NCBI GenBank assembly: GCA_035578175.1
Contig: JAQMRL010000016.1
Coordinates: forward strand, 2,605,501-2,669,500
Length of the DNA stretch: 64,000 nucleotides
Origin: Catonia carolina
Taxonomy: Eukaryota > Arthropoda > Insecta > Hemiptera > Achilidae
Direction: 5' to 3'
Position 1 is the stretch's first letter. The number at the start of each line of letters is the position of its first letter. Positions 45,912 through 56,161 of the stretch are shown one piece after another. Made by a program: the position numbers and the translations under genes. The notes under the pieces are model-generated. The model saw only the letters and a list, made by a program, of their open reading frames with translations, was not told where the DNA came from and did no database searches.

Positions 45912-46057
45912 AAGTGACCCAGTGGTTAGCACGCTCCGCTGCAAAGCTGAGGTACTCGGTTCGATTCCTGGCCATGGTGTGGAAAATTATTACAAGTTCA
46001 AACACAATGTAGTCACTAATAACCAAGATGTTGATGCGACTTAAGAAAACTAAAAAG

Positions 46058-46098
<41 letters not shown>
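45912..46098 (+). mobile_element. SINE S2 with a long poly-A
   Basis: CCCAGTGGTTAGC A-box and CGGTTCGATTCCTGG B-box, then the tail, 'aaaactaaaaag' and an uninterrupted A-run to 46098. The long A-run suggests a young copy, or a long tract kept by slippage. Confidence 0.85.
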
Positions 46099-46099
<1 letters not shown>

Positions 46100-46356
46100 G
46101 GGTGTTAAACACTCACACGACTCTCTCTTGCCAATGTAGATAAAGAATAATATGTGCTATGTTTGTTCATGAGTGAACAATGTTAAATGAAAAACATAAC
46201 CTAATTGTAATCGTGAGTGAATGATGCGAAACGAAAGTCAACCCAGCTGTAGAACTTAAAAATATGGAAAATTACTAATTGATGCTAAAATAGGCTCTGT
46301 AGCAGAAAATGCTTGAAATAAAAGTTGTAGATATTTGTCATTTTTATAACTTGGTA

Positions 46357-46543
46357 GCCGGCCGCATTGGCGCAGTTGGTAACGTGCTCGCCTCTCATCA
46401 TGCGGTCTTGGGTTCGAATCCCACTCAGGCATGGCATTTTTTCATACGTTACAAAATATCATTTCATCCTTCACCGTCTGCATTAGCAGTAACTGCAGAA
46501 CAGTCGGACGTTAAACCAAAAAAAAAAAAAAAAAAAAAAAACA
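46357..46543 (+). mobile_element. Complete SINE S1 with perfect 12-bp TSD
   Basis: GGCCGCATTGGCGCAGTTGG head with a consensus A box, GGTTCGAATCC B box, a shared 3' domain ending CGGACGTTAAACC, and a poly-A of about 20. TATAACTTGGTA flanks it at 46345-46356 and 46544-46555. Empty sites 'cataacttggta' are at about 9490 and 45129. The overlapping 79-codon frame is not a gene. Confidence 0.95.
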
Positions 46544-46945
46544 TATAACTTGGTATTATATGTAAAAGTTTTGTTGTAAAGTACATACTAATGGCCCATT
46601 AAACTAAGCAATTAAACTAATTTCCACTAAACTAAGCATTGTACAAAATACAATAATTAGCATTAAATTTGAAATAAAAGTTGTAGGATTAAATGTGCTA
46701 CAATTTTGATTGTATACACTTTTGCCCTAAATGCATATTAAGGGCGTAATCTTTAAAACCAATTTTTTCTTCAAGAGCACAGCCTGGCCAAGAATTTCAG
46801 CGAGTGCCTTTATTATCACATAGATCATAAAAAATATAGTAAATGATTTTATTTTTAAAAAAATATTGTGACACTTATTGCGAAGGTCCGTTTCGGGATC
46901 TAGGTTATTAAATAATTAATACACTAAAGTTTACAATTTCAAATA

Positions 46946-46951
46946 TTTATT
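46946..46951 (-). terminator. LTR polyadenylation signal AATAAA
   Basis: AATAAA on minus, downstream of the LTR initiator and about 80 bp before the LTR end. Confidence 0.55.
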
Positions 46952-47237
46952 ATACTAAAAGATTACAAAATAAATAATTAAACTAATTATAATTAAGTAA
47001 TACAATAAATGATTTAATAATTCACTTAAAACAGATAATAAACAATAAATAACTTACACTCACTTTTATAGATTACACAAACATACAAAACACAGAAACT
47101 GAATTCACAAAACTGATCTTAATACACTTACACAAAGACATACACAATACGCACACAACAAAGGCGGTATAACAATACCTCGGAATCGTTTACCTGAAAT
47201 AACGTCCCGATAATCGCTCGACAAAGATCACACGAAT

Positions 47238-47276
47238 ACTGACTGACTGGACCACACTCGGGGGTCTCTTTATATA
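47238..47276 (-). promoter_or_regulatory. LTR core promoter (TATA + TCAGT initiator)
   Basis: TATATAAAG at 47268-47276 and TCAGT at 47242-47246 (and 47238-47242), about 32 bp apart on the minus strand, the usual arthropod TATA-initiator spacing. Confidence 0.7.
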
Positions 47277-48200
47277 CCTTTTTATAAAGATCATTCGAAA
47301 AGAGAATAGAACAACATGCAAAAATAAAGTACAAAAAATAACTTGTTATTAATAAGTGCTAGAAAAATCCGTTGTAAACAGGTCAACAATAGGTCTTTTG
47401 TAAATAGAAAATGTAAACAACCTGCCCCCCTCATAATAGCTGTACACAATACCTGAACTTTTATAATAGGCATACTACATGATTGTTATTACAACTTTTA
47501 TGAATAGACCTTTATGGCTACAACTGTCATTTATTGTTGCTATTGTGTGTTGTTATTTTTGTATTTATTATTCTCTCTTGTTGTTACTATTATTTCATAC
47601 TCTATACTATTTCATGAATGAAATTCTGGAACCTTCACGAACGATCTGGTCGATTCTGTCACAATATCTTACTGTTTTTGGAAAAATCACAAAAAAGTGA
47701 AAAATAACATGAATAAACTACTACTGCCAGTTGACTGATATTGATGAAAATGTTTGTGTCCGGTCTTCTAGTAGTACATAACTTGCTTTTCAAGTTTCAA
47801 CTTTGTACAATGTTCCGTTCTTGAGATGTTTTTTGGGTTCAGCGACTCTGGAAACATATATATCCGGTGAAAACTCACTTTCGAAAAATCAACATGGAAA
47901 CGATATATCCCTTCCAATATATTCATATTGCCAAGAGAAAGTGAGTATTAATCATAGCTTACTATATAACATGATTCCTTATTTCATTTGATACCAATGT
48001 GGGTCATTTTTTGTAATATTTAAGGCAAAATGATACATTTATTGTGAAATCAAAATTTATAGTGTGTGACAATGTTTCAGAGGAACAATAAAAGTACTGT
48101 ACCAAATACTAGTGTTTGTATAGTATAGGCCGGAAACTGGCAACAATAAAACAATTGTTCTGATATATCATCAGAATGATGTAAATTACTTATGTAAAAT

Positions 48201-48500
48201 TTTATTTTTATTCCTAATGTGTGTACATTGCAATCTGTCCCAATGAGATGAGAATGATATGTATGACGTATAAAGGAGGTGTAGTCTTGCACTGACTCAG
48301 GCCAATTATTCCTGTGAGGGTGTGGTGAATTGAACCCCGACCATCAAAGTACACCGGTATCCACTGTGTAGTGTTCAAATGTGTATAAAAGTAAAACTAC
48401 GTTGACTAGGATTTGAACTAGGAACGTATGTCTCCTTAAATAGCTGTGTGTTCAGGTGAGTTGCAGTGACGACTTTACCTCTAGACTAACCTGTTGGGTA
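48201..48500 (-). mobile_element. SINE S3, minus, full length
   Basis: A-box-like TAGTCTAGAGGTAAAG and B-box-like TAGTTCAAATCCTAG on minus, with a body colinear with 44521-44840. Shares its downstream flank with the truncated S3 at 27816, so the insertion is ancestral to units 2 and 3. Confidence 0.8.
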
Positions 48501-48778
48501 CTTAGGTAAGGTGTGTGCATATGAAAAGTAAAGTGACTATAGATGATGGGTGAGGGACGGACGGAAAGTGGAGGATATCAGTTGCTCTTCTGTAAGGGCC
48601 ACAAGCCAGTAACCGGCCTCTACCATCGGAAGTGACTGTACGTGATGGGCTGGGGGTGTGGTGGAGTGGAGCCAGTGCAGCCACAAGTAAAAAACCAAAC
48701 GTTATATTTTCTAGCATTTATTTAAAAAATTGTGATACCATCACACAACTTTCTCCTGCCAATGTAGATAATAAACAA
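48501..48778. other. Gene-free; less AT-rich stretch of unknown origin
   Basis: 48501-48690 is not matched elsewhere in the window. 48690-48778 matches the 100 bp before the empty mariner site in unit 2 (29608-29708). Confidence 0.45.
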
Positions 48779-48780
48779 TA

Positions 48781-50073
48781 CGAGGGTGGTGCCAAAAGTG
48801 CCCGCCCTAACAAAGAAACCACAAAAATTTTGGAAGAGAATTAATTTATTTTTCAACATAATCTCCTTGCAGTCTTATACACTTTTCCCAGCGTTTTTCA
48901 ATAAGTTCGATACCATTTTTATAACAAGAACTGTCTTGCTCCTCACAATAGCCATTAACTGCTGGCATCACTTAGTTCATCGTTGGAAAATTTTTGACCA
49001 CTGAGCCATTTTTTCAAGTGTGAGAACAGAAAATAATCTGGGGGGTAATTCTGACGAATAGGGTGAATGAGATAGCAATTTTAACATTCAATTCATTGAT
49101 TTTGGCCATTTTAATAATGGATTTGTGAGCTGGTGCATTGTCTTGATGAATCAACACATTCTACTTAGCCAAAGGCGGCCGTTTTTGCTTGATTTCTTTG
49201 CTTAAACTTTGCAATAAGGTCGCATAATACTCGCCATTGACAGTTTTTGTTTTTTCAAGATAGTCAGTGAAAATTATCCCACGTGCATCCCAAAAAACCG
49301 ACGCCATGAACTTGCCTGCAGATGGAACTGTGTTCGCCTTTTTTGGAGCCAGTTTTCCCTTTTCAGTCCATTGTTTTGATCGTTCTTTTGTCTCTGGTGT
49401 GAAGTGATGGACCCATGTTTCATCCATGCTTATGAAACGATGCAAAAATTCTGCTTTGTTGCTGTGAAACTTCACTAAACACCCAATTGAAACATCTTCA
49501 TGACACTGTTTTTGCTAGAGTGTGAGCATACTTGGCACCCATCTTGCACACAGCTTTCTCATGTCCAAATTTTCAGATAATATACGATGTAACGCTTTTT
49601 TTGAAATACCTACGATGTCTGCTAGCTCGCCCACTTTAAATCGACAATCATCCAGTATTGCTTTGGGGATTTTCTTCACAATTTCTGGAGTCATCACCTC
49701 ATTTGGTCGACCACTGCGATGCTCGTCTTGGCAGCTCGTACGGTCTTGTTTAACCTGTGCTACCCAATACTTTACTGTTGTAAACGAAGTAGCAGTCTCA
49801 CCTAGAATAGAATCTAGTTCAGCTTTTATATTGTTTCGGCTGAGGACTTTCAATAAAAGTATTGTAACATATAATGATAACCAATTTGCTCCATTTTCAC
49901 AAATTCACTGAAAACGTTCAATATTAATGGCTCCCAAATAAATAACAAACAATATGGCGTCTTCAAACTTGAAACATATGCTTTATAGATTGTGTAATTT
50001 CTAATATAATGATATTTTTCAAACAACTACCGCCATCTCTAGGTCAGGCCGAGTACTTACATGACCACCCTCG
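48781..50073 (-). mobile_element. Full-length mariner element
   Basis: 1293 bp, bounded by TA (48779-48780 and 50074-50075). Inverted ends start CGAGGGTGGT on both sides and stay similar for about 28 bp (20 of 28 matching). Size, TA target and protein all fit mariner. The unit 2 site (29707-29708) is empty, and copy 1 keeps only the right 152 bp. Confidence 0.95.
48846..49894 (-). pseudogene. Mariner transposase, inactive
   Basis: A DD34D mariner transposase coding region of normal span (about 349 codons), from ATG at 49894 to TAA at 48846. Visible parts: the N-terminal HTH with NIKAELDSILGETA and FTTVKYWVA, the CQDEHRSGRPNE linker, the second HTH ELADIVGISKKALHRIL, the motif LCARWVPSMLT, the first catalytic Asp in MDETWVHHF, and the second in HQDNAPAH. 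Damage: a frameshift after the first 14 codons, in-frame TAG codons at 49513-49515 and 49161-49163, and another frameshift near 49070. The usual YSPDL third-Asp motif reads YSSEL, so the last catalytic residue is lost as well. The sequence looks closest to the mauritiana/cecropia-type subfamilies from memory. Confidence 0.9.
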
Positions 50074-50147
50074 TATAACCTACGTTTTATTTGTACCTGA
50101 TGCCTTGCAGTGCCACAGGTGTTTCTGTCATTAAATATAATAAAATG

Positions 50148-50162
50148 TGTTGTTGTTTTCAG
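50148..50162 (+). promoter_or_regulatory. 3' splice acceptor before zinc-finger copy 3
   Basis: TTGTTGTTTTCAG directly before ATG, identical in core to copy 2. The mariner ends only 75 bp upstream of it, so the insertion lies in the intron near the branch-point zone. Confidence 0.65.
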
Positions 50163-51503
50163 ATGGCTGATGCAACTGGAGTGGGAGTGGACTCTTCAAG
50201 CAGAACAGCCTTACAAGTGTGTAAATTATGTAGACTGGCTACCATTCACTGCCACAACAAGAATAAACTCATTGCGTACTGTGCAAAGTGTAAGAAGAGA
50301 TTACGTAAACAAAGAACCAAATCTTGGTATGGTAAAATTAAACAGCTGTACGACTCTTGTTTGACTTGCCTGAATACGTTTTACAACAATCTCTCGTACG
50401 AACCACATGACTGTACACTAGAAGGCATATTTGTTTGTGATGGTTGTGGCAGAGTATTCCTCCACAAGGAGAATATAACGCTACATGTAAGTAAATGTAA
50501 CAAAATCATTTCAAAAATGAATGCAACTGTAAGTGAAAACAATGGCCAAAGAGATTCAAAATCGGAATTGGGGTTGGAACATTGTGGGAGTACTTCTAGA
50601 TCGAGTGAAAGTAGCAGTGGCCACAAGATGTCTAAATCAACTGACAATGTGATTGGCCAGTCTAAACCTTTTAAATGTAAGTTTTGTAATAAAGATTTTA
50701 AACGACTTGACCATTTGAAAACACATTTGCGAATTCATACTGCTGAGAAACCATATAATTGTAAATTTTGTAATAAAAAGTTTACACAGTCATCTTCTTT
50801 AAATACTCACATGCGTTTACATACAGGGGAGAAGCCATTCAACTGTAAATTCTGTAATAAAAAGTTTACAAATTCATCTGGTTTAACTTATCATGTGCGT
50901 TTACATACAGGGGAGAAGTCATTCAACTGTAAATTCTGTAATAAAAAGTTTACAAATTCATCTGGTTTAACTTATCATGTGCGTTTACATACAGGGGAGA
51001 AGCCATTCAACTGTAAATTCTGTAATAAAAAGTTTACAGATTCATCTTCTTTAAATACTCACATGCGTTTACATACAGGGGAGAAGCCATTCAACTGTAA
51101 ATTTTGTAATAAAAAGTTTACAGATTCATCTAATTTAAGTACTCACATGCGTTTACATACAGGGGAGAAGCCATTCAACTGTAAATTCTGTAATAAAAAG
51201 TTTACACATTCATCTAGTTTAAATACTCACATGCGTTTACATACAGGGGAGAAGCCATTCAACTGTAAATTCTGTAATAAAAAGTTTACACAGTCATCTT
51301 CTTTAAATACTCACATACGTTTACATACAGGGCAGAAACCGTTCAATTGTACATTCTGTAATAAAAAGTTTACAAATTCCAGTAATTTAACTGTTCATTT
51401 GCGAATACATACAGGGCAGAAACCGTTCACTTGTAAATTCTGTAATAAAAAGTTTACACAGTCATCTTCTTTAAATACACACATGCGTAGACATATAGAA
51501 TAG
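50163..51503 (+). CDS. C2H2 zinc-finger protein, copy 3 (11 fingers)
   Basis: 446-residue paralog. The N-terminal 168 residues match copy 1 except at about seven places, including H113N in the degenerate finger; C112 remains, suggesting that finger coordinates metal as C-C-H-C. An in-frame 102-bp deletion removes the TCSICGK finger present in copies 1 and 2. Ten fingers follow every 28 residues from C172 to H444. Contact residues (-1,2,3,6): RDHT, QSST, NSGY, NSGY, DSST, DSNT, HSST, QSST, NSNV, QSST. Fingers 3 and 4 are identical except for a linker change (GEKSF), a recent 84-bp duplication. Linkers include TAEKPY and TGQKPF. Start at the ATG after TTTCAG. The frame is open upstream but not conserved in copy 1. 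Confidence 0.9.
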   Translation: MADATGVGVDSSSRTALQVCKLCRLATIHCHNKNKLIAYCAKCKKRLRKQRTKSWYGKIKQLYDSCLTCLNTFYNNLSYEPHDCTLEGIFVCDGCGRVFLHKENITLHVSKCNKIISKMNATVSENNGQRDSKSELGLEHCGSTSRSSESSSGHKMSKSTDNVIGQSKPFKCKFCNKDFKRLDHLKTHLRIHTAEKPYNCKFCNKKFTQSSSLNTHMRLHTGEKPFNCKFCNKKFTNSSGLTYHVRLHTGEKSFNCKFCNKKFTNSSGLTYHVRLHTGEKPFNCKFCNKKFTDSSSLNTHMRLHTGEKPFNCKFCNKKFTDSSNLSTHMRLHTGEKPFNCKFCNKKFTHSSSLNTHMRLHTGEKPFNCKFCNKKFTQSSSLNTHIRLHTGQKPFNCTFCNKKFTNSSNLTVHLRIHTGQKPFTCKFCNKKFTQSSSLNTHMRRHIE

Positions 51504-51527
51504 AAAACACACAATTGTATGATTTGC

Positions 51528-51533
51528 AATAAA
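51528..51533 (+). terminator. Polyadenylation signal AATAAA, copy 3
   Basis: AATAAA 25 bp after the stop. In copy 1 the same spot reads AATGAA, and its signal lies further on (11653). Copy 3 has AATTAA at that second position, so the two genes use different signals. Confidence 0.5.
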
Positions 51534-51784
51534 AATATGCATGTGCTTCATCTTTAAATACCATTTTAGTATGAACACAAATTAACCATAAAAATATAAA
51601 TCGTGCAGTAAAATTTCTCTGCTATTCATGGCTTCTTCTAGAAGTTTGCTTATGTATAGAGAAGAGTGAATGTGCAGATGCAAAGTTTGCAAAATAAACT
51701 CTGTACAATTAGTCATTCAAGAACACATTGCATGCGTAACCCAGAGGATGGACACTTGGTCTGATAAATGTGTATCTCCTTTTG

Positions 51785-53935
51785 ACTTTCTCTTCTCTAT
51801 GTGAATATGTGGGAAGAAAAGTATTGTTTTCATGTCAATGTTTTGAAAGTGGGTTTTCACCAGATATAAATGTTTCCAGACCCCCTAAACCTAAAAAACA
51901 TGTTTTAGTGGTTGGTCTCTGTTTGTGTGTCTTCTAAATATCTAAAGAACGGAACATCGTACGAAGTTCAAACTTAAAACTTAAGTTAGGTACCACTAGA
52001 GGATACGACGCAAACATTTTCATCAAAATCGTTAACCGGGAAATAGTATTTTTTCACATTTTGCAATTTTTTTTAAAAACTGCTCCTGTGATTTTTTTTG
52101 AATTGCCTCATTTACTACATAATTTTGCTCTACAGGATATGGTAGGTGCGCCATGTCTGCTGAAATTCTTGGGGAGGCTGTTCCTTTCTAGAAAAAGTGT
52201 TTTTTTTTTTAATATTGCAGCCATAATTAGCATTTAGCGCAGAAATGTATATAATCAAAGTTGTAGGCAATTTAAAAGTGTAAAAGATTTATATTTAACA
52301 TTTCTTTGTATAATCCATGGTTTAGAAGTAATTAGTGATTGTTTGTTAATTTTTTTTTCATTAAAATCTGTGTAAAAAATGGATTTTTTAAAGTTATCGC
52401 TTTTAGTATGCATTTAACGACAAAAGTGTAATGAAATTTATAGGAATTTTAATGATCTACTTTTTTTTTTATTGTAAGCATTTTCTCTACAGAGCCTAGT
52501 TTAGCGTCAACAAGTAATTTTCCTTATTATTGAGCCAAACTAAGGTAGGTTTCATTTTGCATCATCACTCACGATTAAAATTACGTTATGTTGTTTGAGG
52601 TTAGTTTTTAGTTTATTACTAATGTTAGGTTATATTGTTCATTATTTACATTGGCAAGTGAAAGTCGTGTGAGTGTTAAACACCAGATTTTTCTACTCAG
52701 TTTTAATGGTCAATGTGTGTTGAGGGGTACAGGTGGGATATTGTACTCGGCTGTTACGTCAGAATAGCATGAATGATTTTGTAGACTACATCTGAAGTCA
52801 TAGACCCATCATCAGAGTATACAAAATATATTGTAAAAGTACTTTAATTTTTATCACTGACTTGTTACAGCTGTTATACCGCTTATTTTTACCTGTTAAT
52901 TATGAACATGTTTTGGTGTCCAACATCATTTAAGCTCTCAAATTTAGAAAAATTGATGTGAAACACTCACAAAACTTTCTCTTGATAATGAAAATTGTGA
53001 ACAATATACCCGACATTAGAAATAAACAAAAAAATAACTTTTTTTTTAAGTTGCATCAACAGCTTGGTCGTTAGTGACTATGTGGGTTAGGAAACTGGAT
53101 AGTATAATAACTTCCTGACCCTAGCCGGAAATCAAACCCAGGACCTCCGCGTTGTAGGTCGGCATGCTACCACTACGCTACAAAGGTGGCAATAACCTTA
53201 TTTTAATCATGAGTGGAATGATGCAAAATAAAAACTAACCTTAGTTTTTTGCTTATAATGGGAAAAACACTCTCTGACACTAAACATGGCTCTGTAGAGA
53301 ATAATACATAAAATAAAAGTTGTAGATATTTTAATTTTCTTATAAGTTTGATTATAAATCCATTGTTTTATTGATGTTCGTAAAAGAAAAAACAGAAAAT
53401 CAGTAATTACCGCTAAACTAAGTGTTATACAATGAAATGTTTGAAATAAAAGTTGTATTTATATAACTTCTGCACGAAAATGCATATTAAGGCCGTAACC
53501 GTAAAAAATCCTTTTTTTTCTTCAAGAGATTAGCCTCTCCAAGAATTTCAGTGGACATGGCGCGCCTACCTTATCTTGTAGAGCATAATTTTGTAGTAAA
53601 TGAGGCGATTTAAAAAAAAATCATAGAAGATGTTTTAGAGAAAATTGTGAAACAGTTAAAAATTACACGAACAAACTACTACTTCCGAATGACTGATTTT
53701 GATGAAAAAGTTCGTGTCAGGTCCTCTAGTAGTACATAACTTAAGTTTCAAGTTTTAGCTTCGTACAATGTTCTGTTGTTGAGATATTTTGTTCACAAGC
53801 ACAGACCAAACGCTGAAAACATTTTTTTGGGTGGAGGAGTCTGTAAACATGTATATCTGGTGACAACTACAATTCGTAAAATTAACATGACAACAATACT
53901 TTCCTTCTTATATATTCATATAGGCAAGAGAAAGT
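51785..53935. mobile_element. Complete palindromic D pair, spacer type 1 (copy 3 side)
   Basis: Outer ends ACTTTCTCTTC at 51785 and GGCAAGAGAAAGT ending 53935; arms to 52686 and from 52954; spacer 267 bp. Colinear with 12336-14584 but without its microsatellite expansion. Confidence 0.75.
53036..53190 (-). mobile_element. tRNA-derived SINE S2b
   Basis: Counterpart of 13703-13850, at the same position in the right D arm, with the same tRNA-like head and S2-type tail. Confidence 0.75.
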
Positions 53936-54597
53936 AAAAAGCTAAATGTATTAAAATGTGTAAAAGATGTACGTTGAGTCATTCGTGTAAAACTGTTTAA
54001 TCATTTGAGTTGATCGTTTTTCGTATTCTCTGCTGTTAAGAGCCACAGTCAATGTTACTTGATCATTTTTAAATTAACCTCTTTGTTAAAAATGTTTTAC
54101 CTCTGTTTATTTAATCTGTTTGTTTGCATGGAACATCTCACACTTGTTGAATTATTTTTCATTTTATTATCGCATAGTTCTATTAAGTTATTTTTTTTTT
54201 CTGAACTTTTTTTTGTTGTATTTATGTAACATTTTTACAATTTGTGTAATTTGGTATGATGTAATCACATTTCATTGTTTTTGGTCGTACCATTTTAACA
54301 TTTACAACATGTTGTTTAGTCATACCATTGTAATCCTCATTTCAACATTCTATTTTATAAACGCATCAGTTATTGTAATTTACTCCATTCACTTCATTGG
54401 TGTTTACGTGTATGGGGTAACAGTTTATGATCCTCACATATGAATGAAATTTTATAAAATTTATTTCTTGTTCTACATAATGTATTTGTAATTATTTTAT
54501 TATATTTCATAGGGTGTATGGTTTCTGCTCTGTATGGTTATTTTTATCTTTGGCTGTTGTTAAATCAGTTTTCAAATGTAAGTTGTAATTAATTGTA
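53936..54597. other. Gene-free AT-rich region downstream of copy 3
   Basis: Matches 14585-15248. The Phe/Ile-rich 107-codon frame at 54120-54443 is broken in the counterpart by indels and is not supported. Confidence 0.55.
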
Positions 54598-54790
54598 CAG
54601 TCCATTTGAAATAGCATGATAGTATTACTTAAATGGAATAAAGAACAGAGGGAATTTTTTAATGTGCTCATGCGTCAGTGCTACCACTAAGAATAATCAA
54701 AAGGGAAATTTTACTTTCGAAAAGGGAATTTTTATTCAGAAAAGTTACCGCCATTCAGAGACTTACTATCATGCTATTTTGAATGGACTA
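54598..54790. mobile_element. 193-bp MITE with TA target duplication
   Basis: TIRs as in 15249-15441, flanked by TA (54596-54597, 54791-54792). A third, left-truncated copy starts at about 56160. Confidence 0.75.
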
Positions 54791-55142
54791 TATTTTGTTT
54801 TTTGTTATATCCATTATTATTTTTGTCATTATGCCATGAATCTTATGGCTCTTATTTTGTTATTTAAGCGTTTCTCATCTTGTGTATAATTAAGTGTTCG
54901 ATATTATATATGGTACTTTAACAAGCTGCAGTTCTATGGGAATATGGGTGGTTAGAGGATTTATTAGTAGTAATGACAGGTAATGTGTTTGTACTGGCCG
55001 TGCCACGATTTTCCAGGCTTGCCGTCCGACCGTTATTACGGTGCATACTATCTAAAGCGAAAACATTCCCTCACGTTTATTTCATATCACCCCATATGGG
55101 CTCAAACGATTAGTAACGTTTTACTAATGTAATTAATTTTTT
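54657..55142 (+). repeat. Local tandem duplication, copy 1
   Basis: From 'ttttttaatgtgctcatg' to about 55135 it is repeated at 56162-56655. Following the D insertion (55143-55876), the duplication continues at 55877-56160, matching 56656-56930. No gene is seen. Confidence 0.75.
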
Positions 55143-55876
55143 ACTTTCTCTTGCCTATATGAATATATTGGAAGGAAAGTATTGTTTTCATGTCGATTTT
55201 TCAAAATCGAGTTTTCACCGGATCTACATGTTATCAGACCCCCTGAACCCAAAAAACATGTTTTTAGCAATTGGTCTGTGTGAACAGAATATCTCAAGAA
55301 CGGAACATCGTACGAACTTGAAACTTAAGTTACAAACCACTACCAGACCCAGTACGAACATTTTTATCAAAATCAATGAACCGAAAGTAATAGTTTATTC
55401 GTGTAATTTTTCACTTTTTTGCGATTTTCTCAAAAACTGGTCCTACGATTTTTTAAAAATCGCCTGGTTTACTCAATTTTTTGTTCTCTACAAGATAGAG
55501 TAGACCTCATGTTTGCTGAAATTCTTGGTGAGGCTCTTTTCACATAAAGAAATAGTGTTTTTAAGATTACGGCTTTAATAAGCATTTTAGAGCAAAAATT
55601 TACATAATAAAAGTTGTAGAGAATTTAAAGTCCTACAACTTTTAGTTAAAGCATTTTTCTCTACAGAGCCTAATTTAGCGTATAAGTGATTTTCCGTATT
55701 TTCAAGCCAAACTGAGGTTTATTTTCATTTTGCGTCTTTCATATATGTTTAAAATCAGGTTATGTTTATTGGGGTTAGTTTTTTGTTTATTTTTAATGTT
55801 TTGTTACTAAATTTAGGTTTATTACCTATTAATTATTTGCATTGGCAAGAGAACGTTGTGTGAGTGTTTCACACCA
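55143..55876 (+). mobile_element. D repeat, plus, both ends present
   Basis: ACTTTCTCTTGCC at 55143-55155; GGCAAGAGAACGT then 'gtgtgagtgtttcacaccag' to 55876. Absent from the second copy of the local duplication (about 56650), which therefore shows the empty site. ATTAATT lies on both sides, a possible target duplication. Confidence 0.75.
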
Positions 55877-56161
55877 GATTAATTATTTTGTTAAGCACAC
55901 ATAAAGAAATATTACATTAATTTCTATAAATAAACCTTAGAGAAAAGTAGATAGGCCTAATGTATACGTTTATGTAAATAAAGACAAACAATTTGTAATT
56001 GTTATTATTAATAATAACAATGTTAGTGATTATTTTAAGGGTAATTAGAGACGGAAGGCGCTTTGGCACGCGTTTACCGCACGGCGGGCGGCCAACATTG
56101 AGCAGTAGTGGACATGAATGAGATGCGTGTGTATTAACAACCATTGAAAAATGTAATGTAA

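Larger units (their letters stand above)
46867..47663 (-). mobile_element. Solo LTR (797 bp) with ATAT target duplication
   Basis: TGTGACA...TGTCACA ends, flanked by ATAT (46863-46866 and 47664-47667), inserted in a D repeat whose paralog at 27242 shows a single ATAT. The internal order on minus is TATA box, TCAGT initiator, then AATAAA, i.e. U3-R-U5. There is no internal retroviral-type coding region beside it, so it is most likely a solo LTR left by recombination. Open frames at 47128-47334, 47291-47473 and 47479-47700 are non-coding LTR sequence. Confidence 0.85.
46099..47942 (-). mobile_element. D repeat, minus, with SINE S1 and LTR nested
   Basis: Inner end 'gggtgttaaacactcac' at 46099, outer end 'gccaagagaaagt' at 47942. 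After removal of the S1 (46357-46543) and LTR (46867-47663) it is about 850 bp, colinear with 26636-27561. Confidence 0.75.

Noticed and set aside
54120..54443. 107-codon hydrophobic frame that could look like a membrane protein
   Set aside because: Phe/Ile/Leu richness follows from T-rich DNA, and the paralogous stretch at 14770-15095 has frame-breaking indels.
55159..55503. 114-codon frame on plus
   Set aside because: Again the outer half of a D repeat; open by chance, with no codon-level conservation between copies.
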